From contig JQID01000099.1 of assembly GCA_000770645.1 (NCBI GenBank), forward strand, positions 1 through 32,579: a stretch of 32,579 nucleotides of DNA, written 5' to 3'. Below the pieces are notes generated by a model. That model saw only the letters and a program-made list of their open reading frames with translations. It was not told where the DNA came from and did not search any database. The stretch's first letter is position 1; each line of letters begins with the position of its first letter. Positions 8,383 through 16,300 of this stretch are shown piece by piece. This DNA is from Desulfosporosinus sp. Tol-M (GTDB lineage Bacteria; Bacillota; Desulfitobacteriia; Desulfitobacteriales; Desulfitobacteriaceae). The position numbers and the translations under genes are program-made.

Positions 8383-8970
8383 CTAATTGAGGAAATCCTC
8401 ACCGTCATCGGCCTTGAAGTCGTCGTCGAAATCGTCCTCAGCCCTCGACTTCCCGCCGAGCGACTCGCCGTCGCGTACCTTTTGGATGTTCTGGAGACCG
8501 CAGGCGATGCCGCGATTGCCATTGCTATTAAATGCATAAAACGAGAGGGATACACGGGCATATACGCCGGAGTAGATTTCGCTGGTGTCGTAGATAGGCT
8601 CACGGTTCGCATTCACTACACCCGGTGCGGTGTTGCTGTTGGCGTTCAGGAACCAGTGACCGGCATAAGCTTCGTCATCGGGTCTTTCGGTGTCGCCGTC
8701 ACGCAAAGGTGTTTTTAGAGAAGCGAGGGACGGCACTGATTTGCTGTTGCCCTTAAGTTTGCCTTCGCCTTCTTCGTAGGCGGCTTGGATCGCCGCTTTG
8801 ACCTTGGCGATCGTCTTGGTATCACTTTTGGGGATGAGTACGCTGGTAGAATATTTCGGTGCACCACCGTTGATGGATTTCGCCTGCCAGATATTTGCGT
8901 AGCTCAGGCGGCATACACCCGTGATGATTTTAGTTGGGTTGACTGCGGTATTATTTACTGTGTTTGCCAT
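8383..8970 (-). CDS. DUF2815 protein, putative phage ssDNA-binding protein
   Basis: The 195-residue product belongs to DUF2815: an early LSYANIWQAKSINGGAPKYS segment, then ALKTPLRDGD-like and GHWFLNANS segments, and a FYAFNSNGNRGIACGLQNIQ strand-rich region. The last about 20 residues are strongly acidic (DDFDDDFKADDGED). An OB-like body with an acidic tail is the pattern of phage single-stranded DNA-binding proteins, whose tails contact the polymerase and helicase. The gene lies between a nuclease and the DNA polymerase, which fits that role. GGAGG is seven to eight bases before the ATG. The ssDNA-binding role is inferred from family and architecture. Confidence 0.82.
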   Translation of the reverse strand: MANTVNNTAVNPTKIITGVCRLSYANIWQAKSINGGAPKYSTSVLIPKSDTKTIAKVKAAIQAAYEEGEGKLKGNSKSVPSLASLKTPLRDGDTERPDDEAYAGHWFLNANSNTAPGVVNANREPIYDTSEIYSGVYARVSLSFYAFNSNGNRGIACGLQNIQKVRDGESLGGKSRAEDDFDDDFKADDGEDFLN

Positions 8971-8982
8971 GATAGAATCCTC

Positions 8983-10104
8983 CTAATTTTCAATTGGGTC
9001 GGCGAAATCGTCCGCCGCCGTAGTAATGTTGATTTCTTGACGCTTGTCCGCTTCCGGAACAAGCACTGGTTTGCCTTGGGGCTTTTCAATCAGCCCACCG
9101 ATTGTCTCCTCGAACCGCTTCTTTCCGAGAAGGGTGGTCATCGCGGTAACGCCGAGGACTTTGTGTTCGTACGGATCAAGTCCGATAACTTTGACAGCTT
9201 CCGCGACAGCCGCCTCGTCTGTGTACTTACGGTTACTCCTGCCTTCGACCACTTTCCAGCCATCGAACTTCACGCCCTTGAGTGCTTCGGTGAGGGCGAA
9301 GTCTTTTATGTCCGAAGCCCAGGAGACTAGCTTGTCAATCTTGCCGAGGATAGAAGCAATCTCATTAGTTTCAAGCAGCACTGGCTCGATGAAATCGTAG
9401 GCAGCGAGAGCCATGTTTGCCTTGGCACGTTCGCGGCATTCCGCTTTCGCCTTACAAAACTGGCAGTGGTCACCTGCCTTGTAGTCGCCATTGCCGTACC
9501 ACGCCAGTTCCGCAGCGGGCTTCAAAACTTCTTCAGCCCACTTTTCGATGTCCGCGCGGGTAACCTCCCAAGTCGAGCAGTTCTGAAGTCTTGGTTGGAA
9601 GATTGACATCCGCACCGTGTGAATGGGATACAGGAAGCCGAACATCTCCAAAGCGCCAAGAGCGTAAATCCGAAGCTGGTTGTTGCCTTCCGCGTCAACC
9701 TTGACCCCGCGCCCGTATTTCAGATCAATGATGTGAAGCACTCCGTCCGAGATAATGAGCGCATCGCAGGTGCCGGAGCACTCGGGAACCCAGAGGGAGC
9801 AGTCGACCTTCTGTTCCACGTAGACCTTTGGATCTGTAAGCCCCTCGAGCTGCTCTGTTACGAAAGCGATGTAATCATCCGTGTGTTCGTCCATCTCGAT
9901 GTCGAAGCATTTGTAGAGGGGATTTGATTGGCCGAGCCTGTGTCGTAGCTTCGATTCTGCTATGCTGTGCGCCTGAGTACCTTCTGCGGCGTAACCCGAT
10001 CTTGTGTCCTGATAGTTCTCGGTCAGACGAGCCGATGGCGGGCATTCAATCCAGCGGTGGCTTGAGGACGGTGACAAAAGTGAGTGTTTTGCACCGTCGC
10101 TCAT
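8983..10104 (-). CDS. DUF2800 Cas4/RecB-like nuclease
   Basis: The 373-residue product is a DUF2800 protein of the PD-(D/E)XK superfamily. Nuclease residues are visible as CDALIISDGVLHIIDLKYG (D-x-K near residue 127) with a following QLRIYALGA helix. A C-terminal CQFCKAKAEC cluster (about residues 214-223) resembles the iron-sulfur cysteines of Cas4/AddB-type nucleases. The N-terminus LSPSSSHRWIECPPSARL, with a cysteine, is typical of the family and may give the fourth cluster ligand. It is likely an exonuclease for phage recombination or replication. The ATG overlaps the previous stop (ATGA), and the DUF2815 gene follows after 12 bases. Confidence 0.88.
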   Translation of the reverse strand: MSDGAKHSLLSPSSSHRWIECPPSARLTENYQDTRSGYAAEGTQAHSIAESKLRHRLGQSNPLYKCFDIEMDEHTDDYIAFVTEQLEGLTDPKVYVEQKVDCSLWVPECSGTCDALIISDGVLHIIDLKYGRGVKVDAEGNNQLRIYALGALEMFGFLYPIHTVRMSIFQPRLQNCSTWEVTRADIEKWAEEVLKPAAELAWYGNGDYKAGDHCQFCKAKAECRERAKANMALAAYDFIEPVLLETNEIASILGKIDKLVSWASDIKDFALTEALKGVKFDGWKVVEGRSNRKYTDEAAVAEAVKVIGLDPYEHKVLGVTAMTTLLGKKRFEETIGGLIEKPQGKPVLVPEADKRQEINITTAADDFADPIEN

Positions 10105-10442
10105 TTAAGTGCCCTCACTTCCGTAATAAGGACAGCATATTCGGCTGGGTCGATGTCGGAGAGCCGGTTCGCACCGTGCTTCTTAATAAGGCTTTGTACC
10201 GCCTCCCTAAATCCGCTTGATGCTTTATCCGCAAGGAGGCCACGCACTTCTTCAAGTGTGGGTGTTTGGGGTTTAGTTGGTTCTGACGTAGGTTCTTCTT
10301 TTACCGATTCCGGCTCATCGGAAGCCTCATCATTGTCATGGTCAAAGTCGTACAGAGATTTGATTTCCTCAGCGATTTCGGCGATTGAGGCCGCCAAACA
10401 TGAAAGGTCATTTCCGATTTGCTGCGCTTTGTTGGGTGTCAT
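10101..10442 (-). CDS. Small hypothetical phage protein
   Basis: The 113-residue product has no domain I recognise. It begins with a helical segment (MTPNKAQQIGNDLSCLAASI), has a central acidic and proline/threonine-rich linker (about residues 36-60), and ends in a helical segment with LADKASSGFREAVQSLIKK. The C-terminal part resembles the small protein often found before DUF2800 in Clostridia phages, but I cannot name it. GAGGAGG lies eight bases before the ATG. The gene overlaps the 66-residue gene upstream by 35 bases and DUF2800 downstream by 4 bases, so it is firmly part of the operon. Confidence 0.72.
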   Translation of the reverse strand: MTPNKAQQIGNDLSCLAASIAEIAEEIKSLYDFDHDNDEASDEPESVKEEPTSEPTKPQTPTLEEVRGLLADKASSGFREAVQSLIKKHGANRLSDIDPAEYAVLITEVRALK

Positions 10443-10608
10443 AGCATCTTCCTCCTCTTGATTTTTCTCCGTATCGGTGCTCCAGAGCGGCCAGTCTGCC
10501 CGCGAGTCTTTTGCTCACGATGCTGATCGCCATAAGAACGCCTATGAGTTCCTCGTTTTGTTCGTGGTCACGGTACTCCACAAACCTGCTGCATTGCCTT
10601 GTTTGCAT
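10408..10608 (-). CDS. Small hypothetical phage protein
   Basis: The 66-residue product is basic, with a helical middle (ELIGVLMAISIVSKRLAGRLAALE) that could be a dimerising or HTH-like helix pair. I do not recognise it. The ATG at 10608 has GGAGG seven bases upstream. A longer in-frame start would enter the structured leader and is rejected. It follows the sigma-like gene and leader element A, and overlaps the next gene by 35 bases. Confidence 0.65.
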   Translation of the reverse strand: MQTRQCSRFVEYRDHEQNEELIGVLMAISIVSKRLAGRLAALEHRYGEKSRGGRCYDTQQSAANRK

Positions 10609-10615
10609 TGCTTTA

Positions 10616-10686
10616 CCTCCGTTTCTGTGATGTAGGAACATCGCCCCTCACTTCCTACTGGACAGTGAGGGGTGAGAACCCGTAGT
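10616..10686 (-). promoter_or_regulatory. Structured 5' element (copy A) before the 66-residue gene
   Basis: On the minus strand the gap holds ACTACGG, a hairpin (10644-10672), then CATCACA and GGAGG. The hairpin is a perfect nine-pair stem CCCCTCACT/AGTGAGGGG, a bulged G, a TCC/GGA inner helix and an AGTA tetraloop. A second small hairpin, GATGT-TCCT-ACATC, follows. It is the same architecture as copy B at 6297-6367, with compensating differences in the stem. Both copies start right after an upstream stop codon and end at a ribosome-binding site. Confidence 0.62.
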
Positions 10687-10692
10687 CAAAAA

Positions 10693-11271
10693 TCAGTTGT
10701 CGGTGTAAAAACTTTTTAGGGTGTTGTCAGAACGGAGGATGGACTTGAGCCGCTTCTCCCGGTAATACACGCCATCAAGTGTCAGGTTGAACCGGTCGGC
10801 GATGTCCTGTTTCTTCACCTTGTTTACAAGGCATGTCCACAATTCACGGTCGTCAGGAGCAAGTCGCTCAAGCGCAGATATTAGGGCGGAAAGCCGTTCC
10901 TGGTCTTCCAAAATGGCAAGAATGTCTGCTGATTCATCGGTAACCTCTATAAAGACCTCGTTGCCGTCATCGCCGTAGGCAATGGGCTTGTCCAGCTCTC
11001 CGGGGCAGTTTTCGGCCTTTCTAACCTGATATCGCTCTGAGGCTTTCAGGTCGGCGGCATTGCGTTTTCCGAGAACTTCGCCTGTTTGGTTACGGGGCAG
11101 CCGGACGGCGTAGCTGGCTTCGGGGTCATAGAACCACCTTTGTTTGAAGGGATTTGCTGGGGTTGGTTCTTCGGCGGGTGCAAAGCACTCGCGGCGGGTT
11201 ACTTCTGTTTCCGCTCCGTTTGGGAACATTTCGTAGTAGTGTTGGTAGTACAGTTTTTGATAATTTTTCAT
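10693..11271 (-). CDS. Phage sigma-70-like HTH regulator
   Basis: The 192-residue product ends in a sigma-70 region 4-like HTH (about residues 140-188: LERLAPDDRELWTCLVNKVK followed by KQDIADRFNLTLDGVYYREKR). The N-terminal half is rich in aromatic and charged residues (MKNYQKLYYQHYYEMFPNG) without a recognised sigma region 2, so it is not a complete sigma factor. It is the first gene of the leftward early operon and may control it or a later phage promoter. The start is the ATG at 11271, with GGAGG nine bases upstream; the longer in-frame extension has no ribosome-binding site. The lack of region 2 makes direct promoter melting unlikely. Confidence 0.75.
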   Translation of the reverse strand: MKNYQKLYYQHYYEMFPNGAETEVTRRECFAPAEEPTPANPFKQRWFYDPEASYAVRLPRNQTGEVLGKRNAADLKASERYQVRKAENCPGELDKPIAYGDDGNEVFIEVTDESADILAILEDQERLSALISALERLAPDDRELWTCLVNKVKKQDIADRFNLTLDGVYYREKRLKSILRSDNTLKSFYTDN

Positions 11272-11290
11272 CTTGTTTTTCCTCCAAAGA

Positions 11291-11318
11291 TTGACAATTT
11301 TATTTATTGAGTTATAAT
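11291..11318 (+). promoter_or_regulatory. Consensus sigma-70 promoter for the defence operon
   Basis: TTGACA at 11291-11296 and TATAAT at 11313-11318 match both consensus hexamers exactly, with a 16-base spacer. Transcription would begin near 11325 and give a leader of about 180 bases before the GTG at 11503. It directly abuts the ribosome-binding site of the minus-strand sigma-like gene, so the two directions share this control region. No promoter of similar quality is visible for the minus strand. Confidence 0.8.
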
Positions 11319-11383
11319 GGTTTAGTGGGGTTTGTTCGGAATTGGATTGGATATGAACATCTGCTTGTCCAGCCCAAGACAAC

Positions 11384-11417
11384 AAAAAAAGCCCCTAGAG
11401 ATTGCTCTCTAAGGGCT
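11384..11417 (-). terminator. Rho-independent terminator facing the phage early operon
   Basis: A 12-position stem (AGCCCCTAGAGA with TCTCTAAGGGCT, one mismatch) closes a TTGC loop. On the minus strand it is followed by a run of seven T residues. It would stop leftward transcription entering the phage operon from the defence side. If the early promoter lies to its right, it would instead be an attenuator in that operon's leader. On the plus strand the hairpin has no U-tract. Confidence 0.78.
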
Positions 11418-11453
11418 AACTTGAAGTTCATTGGGTGGCAGTCAATTGACAAT

Positions 11454-11480
11454 AGAGTTAATAGGGTTAATAGAGTAAAT
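11454..11480 (+). repeat. Three tandem 9-bp repeats before the first defence gene
   Basis: Three direct copies, AGAGTTAAT, AGGGTTAAT and AGAGTAAAT, lie end to end 22 bases before the GTG start of the first rightward gene and just after a TTGACA. Tandem nonamers in a divergent control region suggest a binding site for a regulator, but no protein can be assigned. Confidence 0.55.
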
Positions 11481-11502
11481 GAGTATCAATGGAGGAAAAT
11501 AA

Positions 11503-12417
11503 GTGTCAAACTTCACTTATCCCGTGCTTTGTGGTGGCACGTTTTTTACTCTGGTTCTGGAAGCCCGGAATCAGCGAACAAGCAGGCGTAGTCAATATGC
11601 TGGTGAACTCGACGGTCTATCACAGCCTGAAACTCTCGCGGGTCTCGGCAGCGTGGTTTATCCTGAGTACACCGCGCCTAAAAACAAGGACACATTCAGT
11701 ACGAATGCGTCCGATTACAAGTCATGTGAAAATAATGGCACCAATCTTTCTTTCCTGTTCGATCATGAAGTAGCTGCATTCGATAACCGTGTTAAAACAC
11801 AGTATCTCGAAGCACTGAAAGCAATGGATGATTTTATCAAGCGTTTCCTTGAAATTGGGACAAGCACAGCCAGAGAGGTCTGGCTTGTAAGGGCATTCCT
11901 TGACCTAATAAATGCCGACCAGAGTATTGCTGATAATCAAGAATTCTACATAGCCGAAAATGGGCAAGGGATAACAAAAGCCGCTCTCCGAGGGATGAGC
12001 GACTTCTGCTTGCAAACATTTCTGTTAGGCGTTTGGCACTTCGTCATAGTAAATAGACAAGACAATAAGGTAGGCAAAGCCACTTACGACACTTGGTGTC
12101 CATCAAGGGGCAGAGCTGAAAGAAAATATACGGGACCTATGGGTGATGGCATTACTAGACCAATCAACGTAACGCTGCTTGAAATGCTAACCAGCGAGAT
12201 TGAACAGGAAACCGCAGCTGCGGTAGAGGATGAACCATCTGCTGAGTACGGCGAAGCATTTGTGAAGGATGCAACTGAGGATGCATCTTCGAAGACAACG
12301 AATCAAACGGTCAACAATCCGTCCGTATTTAACCAATACGGGAGTAACAGTATTCAAATAGGCAGTATTGGCACGATTACGATAAATAACAGCGGAGGTG
12401 GCAAAAGTGAACAATAA
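11503..12417 (+). CDS. Unknown protein with C-terminal RHIM/amyloid-like motif
   Basis: I do not recognise the main body of this 304-residue protein. It starts YPVLCGGTFFTLVLEARNQR, has a helical middle (about residues 85-170), and a conserved-looking TWCPSRGRAERKYTGPMGDG segment (about 192-212). Residues about 228-265 form an acidic linker. The tail is Asn/Gly/Ile-rich and strand-forming, with VFNQYGSNSIQIGSIG at 275-290; IQIG is the core tetrad of RHIM amyloid motifs. The next protein has a matching motif at its N-terminus. The start is GTG with GGAGG seven bases upstream. It is the first gene after the consensus promoter and overlaps the next gene by 11 bases. A receptor, scaffold or effector role is an inference from the tail only. 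Confidence 0.72.
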   Translation: MSNFTYPVLCGGTFFTLVLEARNQRTSRRSQYAGELDGLSQPETLAGLGSVVYPEYTAPKNKDTFSTNASDYKSCENNGTNLSFLFDHEVAAFDNRVKTQYLEALKAMDDFIKRFLEIGTSTAREVWLVRAFLDLINADQSIADNQEFYIAENGQGITKAALRGMSDFCLQTFLLGVWHFVIVNRQDNKVGKATYDTWCPSRGRAERKYTGPMGDGITRPINVTLLEMLTSEIEQETAAAVEDEPSAEYGEAFVKDATEDASSKTTNQTVNNPSVFNQYGSNSIQIGSIGTITINNSGGGKSEQ

Positions 12418-13039
12418 ACTACAAACACTTCCATTAGATAACTTACCGGCGAACGCTACAGTCTTCGCACAGACCGGCGAAAGAAGTGTACAGGTCGCGC
12501 AGGCAAACAACGTGAATAACGTAGTGAATCTCATCATTCCTATGATGTCTACAGGACCAGGCGGCTTTGTCAACAGAAACGTCGCCCTCAATATGGACTA
12601 TTACAATCTGTTTGTTATAGGTGATGAAACATTCTGTGGCGGACACTTTACCGTTCCAAAAGACCGGGCATTAACGGAGAGTATGTCATCGGAAGTTAAG
12701 GCACAATTCGCTGCTTTAGGTGAGGATGCGATTTCGCAAATCAAGACCTTCCCGTCCCTCTTTGCGAGCGAGAACCACGGCTACGGTAAGACCGATGATG
12801 CCCATCAAGCCTGCTTTGGAATTGTGACTGATGTGAAGATTCAAGATAATGGCATCAAGATTCATTTTCATCCGCTTTGGGCGGTACCACAGCAAAAGCT
12901 TAATGAGATTGCTTTCAACATTGCCCTGCAAGGAGCATCCTCGTTCAACGAATTGAACCGCACCCATTGGGCGATCAAGAAGGTCAATTTGATTGAAGAA
13001 TTGAAAGCTGCTGGAATAAGTGTACTTGCTCCGACATAA
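12407..13039 (+). CDS. Unknown protein with N-terminal RHIM/amyloid-like motif
   Basis: The 210-residue product has an N-terminal Asn/Val-rich segment, VFAQTGERSVQVAQANN (residues 19-35), that aligns with the tail motif of the preceding protein as VF.Q.G..S[IV]Q[IV]. VQVA occupies the RHIM core position. The rest (about residues 55-210) is a globular domain I cannot name. It has FCGGHFTVPKDRAL, a FPSLFASENHGYGKTDDAHQ segment with His/Asp residues, strands around GIKIHFHPLWAVPQQ, and a C-terminal HWAIKKVNLIEELKAAGI helix. The GTG at 12407 has GGAGG eight bases before it and overlaps the previous gene by 11 bases. The order, C-terminal motif then N-terminal motif in adjacent genes, mirrors known amyloid-signalling gene pairs. 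Confidence 0.72.
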   Translation: MNNKLQTLPLDNLPANATVFAQTGERSVQVAQANNVNNVVNLIIPMMSTGPGGFVNRNVALNMDYYNLFVIGDETFCGGHFTVPKDRALTESMSSEVKAQFAALGEDAISQIKTFPSLFASENHGYGKTDDAHQACFGIVTDVKIQDNGIKIHFHPLWAVPQQKLNEIAFNIALQGASSFNELNRTHWAIKKVNLIEELKAAGISVLAPT

Positions 13040-13124
13040 ACAGCACACAACTGCAGAAAACGGAAATAACACCTGTAAGATAGATAGTGTTGTCCTTTCC
13101 AGCATGAAAAAAGGAGGATTCCAA

Positions 13125-13325
13125 ATGAGTAACGAACCTGAAAATGTCACACCGGAGAAGTGGGTAAATCTTGAAGATATCGCCGCTCATCTGTCTGTGA
13201 GCGAAGATACTGTTAGGACGTGGGTTAAAGATGGCAAGCTGCCATTCTACCGTGCGGGCAAACGGTATAAGTTTAAAATCTCTGAGGTGGACGAATGGGT
13301 GCGTGAGGGGAAAATTAAAGACTAA
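13125..13325 (+). CDS. Excisionase-family HTH protein
   Basis: The 66-residue product is a single HTH_17/excisionase-type winged helix: WVNLEDIAAHLSVSEDTVRT is followed by a WVKDGKLPFYRAGKRYKF hairpin and DEWVREGKIKD. The family includes phage excisionases and small regulators, and members are also found at the head of restriction operons. The ATG at 13125 has AAGGAGG seven bases upstream; a longer in-frame start lacks a ribosome-binding site. It lies 85 bases after the motif pair and 26 bases before the helicase gene. Without an integrase nearby, a regulator of the restriction genes is more likely than an excisionase. Confidence 0.82.
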   Translation: MSNEPENVTPEKWVNLEDIAAHLSVSEDTVRTWVKDGKLPFYRAGKRYKFKISEVDEWVREGKIKD

Positions 13326-13351
13326 ACTTTTGAATATAAGGAGCTAACATT

Positions 13352-16300
13352 ATGCAAATGCCAGAAATGTTCGACAATGTGAGCAAAACCGTCAAAGACG
13401 ATTTGACAGTCACTATTAAGAAGGGCGACAAGCTGTCCGTGGCGGCGGCGTGTTTCTCAATCTATGCCTATCAAGCCCTCAAGAAGCAGCTTGATGGCAT
13501 TGATGAGTTGCGCTTTATTTTTACCTCACCGACATTTCTGCAAGAGAAAGCTCCCAAAGAAAAGCGGGAGTTCTATATACCCCGTCTTGACCGCGAGCGA
13601 TCTCTCTATGGCACAGAGTTCGAAGTGAAGCTTCGCAACGAGCTGACGCAGAAGGCTATCGCCCGTGAATGTGCCGACTGGATTCGTAAGAAAGTGAAGT
13701 TCCGCTCTAACTTGACGGGCGGAAATATCAGCGGTTTCATGAATGTTATCGGTGAAGAGGCAACGACTTATATGCCGCTCCATGGATTCACTACTGCTGA
13801 CATTGGGTGTGAGCGCGGCAACAACATTATCAATCCAGTCAATAAAATGTTTGCGCCGCTTTCGGGTGAGTACGTTCGTATGTTCGGGCAGATATGGAAT
13901 GACAAGAGCCTGATGCAGGACGTGACCGATCAGGTCATTGATGGCATCACAGCTGCTTATAACGAAAACGCGCCTGAATTTATCTACTTCGTAGCTATAT
14001 TTAACATCTTCAACGAGTTCTTGGAGGATATTTCTGAGGATGTGCTGCCAAACGAGGCGACTGGCTTCAAAGAGAGCAAAATTTGGAATAAGCTCTACAC
14101 TTTTCAAAAGGATGCAGTTCTGGCGATTATAAACAAACTTGAATCTTACAATGGATGTATCCTTGCAGATAGCGTCGGACTTGGTAAAACATTCACTGCT
14201 CTTGCGGTCATAAAGTACTATGAGAACCGTAACCGATCTGTGCTTGTGCTTTGCCCCAAAAAGCTGTCAGACAACTGGAACACTTTTAAGGATAACTATA
14301 TAAATAACCCGATAGCCGCCGACCGTTTGAGGTACGATGTACTTTACCATACAGACCTTTCGAGAGAACGTGGTAAGTCAAACGGACTTGATTTAAACAG
14401 GCTTAACTGGGGCAATTATGACCTTGTGGTCATTGATGAGTCTCATAACTTCAGAAATGGTGGAGAGGTTTACGGAGAAGACCGCCGCGAGAACCGCTAC
14501 CTTCGTCTTATGAACCGTGTCATTCGCGCGGGTGTTAAGACGAAGGTATTGATGCTTTCAGCGACACCGGTCAATAATCGCTTTATTGACCTGCGTAATC
14601 AGCTCGAACTCGCTTACGAAGGCAACCCGAACCTGATTAATGACAAGCTGGGAACGAAACGCCCGATAGACGAGATATTCCGCAATGCCCAGAAAGTGTT
14701 CAACCAGTGGAATAAGCAAGATGATGGCGAACGGACTACAGATTCACTCTTGAAATCGCTAGACTTTGACTTTTTTGAAGTGCTTGACAGCGTGACCATA
14801 GCCCGATCCCGCAAGCACATTGAGAAATATTACAACATGGGAGAGATAGGCTCGTTCCCCGAACGATTGAAACCCCTTTCCCTGCGCCCTCGTCTTAGCG
14901 ACTTGGAGAGTGCGATTAATTACAGCGAAATTTATGAACAGTTGATAAGGCTGAACCTCTCAGTATATATCCCAACCGACTTCATCTTTCCAAGCCAACT
15001 CGCAAAGTATGTTGACACGTCGATAAATATTAACCGCGCCGGGCGTGAAATGGGCATACGGCGCTTGATGAGCATTAACCTCTTGAAACGCCTTGAAAGT
15101 TCAGTTGAGTCCTTTCGTTTGACCATCGGGCGTGTTAAGAAGCTTATTGACGATACCATTGCCGAGATAGATGCATTCACTGCAGGTGGCGGCTCGGTTA
15201 TAAAGGGTCGAGAACTTGTGGGTGACGATGCGGACTTTGATGATGATGACCGCAACACAGACTACTTCGCAGCCGAACACAGCATCAAAATCGACCTCGT
15301 AGATATGGACTATAAGACTTGGCGGGATAGACTCTCGGAGGATGCTGATACACTGGGACTTCTGAAAATGCTGATCGACGACATTACGCCGAAACACGAC
15401 ACCAAGCTCCAAACTCTGTTTGGGCTAATCGAAAGCAAGTTGACCAGCCCTATAAATGATTGCAACCGCAAAATCCTTATCTTCTCCGCATTTTCCGATA
15501 CGGCGGAGTACCTTTACGCAAACGTGAGCACGTTCGTAAAGTCGAGGTTTGGACTTGATACGGCTATGATCACAGGAAGCGTGGACGGCAAGACAACCAT
15601 TAAGGGTCAACGGGCTTCAATGAACGATGTACTGACCTTGTTCTCGCCGATTTCAAAAGATAAGAACCTGCTGATGCCGAACAACAATGACGATATCTCC
15701 GTACTGATTGCTACGGACTGTATTTCAGAGGGGCAGAACCTCCAGGACTGCGACTATTGTGTAAACTATGATATCCATTGGAATCCCGTGCGGATTATCC
15801 AGAGGTTTGGGCGAATCGACCGTATTGGTAGCCGTAATGCGGTTATTCAGCTTGTGAATTTTTGGCCGGACGTGGATTTGGATGAGTACCTTTCCCTTAA
15901 AGGGCGTGTCGAAACAAGAATGCGCATTTCCGTGATGACCGCCACGGGCGACGACGACCTTATTAATGCAGAGGAACAAGGTGACCTTGAATACCGTAAG
16001 GCGCAACTGAAACGGCTTCAGGAGGAAGTCGTGGATATTGAGGATATGCAGTCAGGCATCTCTATTATGGATTTGGGACTGAACGAGTTCCGCCTCGACT
16101 TGCTTGAATACGTAAAGCGAAACGGAGATATGGACACGGTTCCCTTCGGACTTCACGCTGTGGTTCCCTCTTCGGAGGATTGCCCGCCGGGTGTGGTGTT
16201 TGTTCTCAAGAACCTTAATAACAGCGTAAACATCGATATGCAGAACCGACTTCATCCATTTTATATGGTATATGTGGGAACGGACGGCGAAGTCGTCTGC

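Noticed and set aside
11307..11591. 94-codon plus-strand frame with Arg-Val-Asn repeats
   Set aside because: Its start lies inside the promoter, upstream of the expected transcription start, and the RVN repeats only reflect the tandem 9-mers.
13125..13325. True phage excisionase
   Set aside because: No integrase is visible and the gene sits inside a restriction operon, so a regulatory role is more likely.
13526..14107. 193-codon minus-strand frame inside the SNF2-helicase gene
   Set aside because: It is fully antisense to a well-supported gene, with no ribosome-binding site and no known motif.
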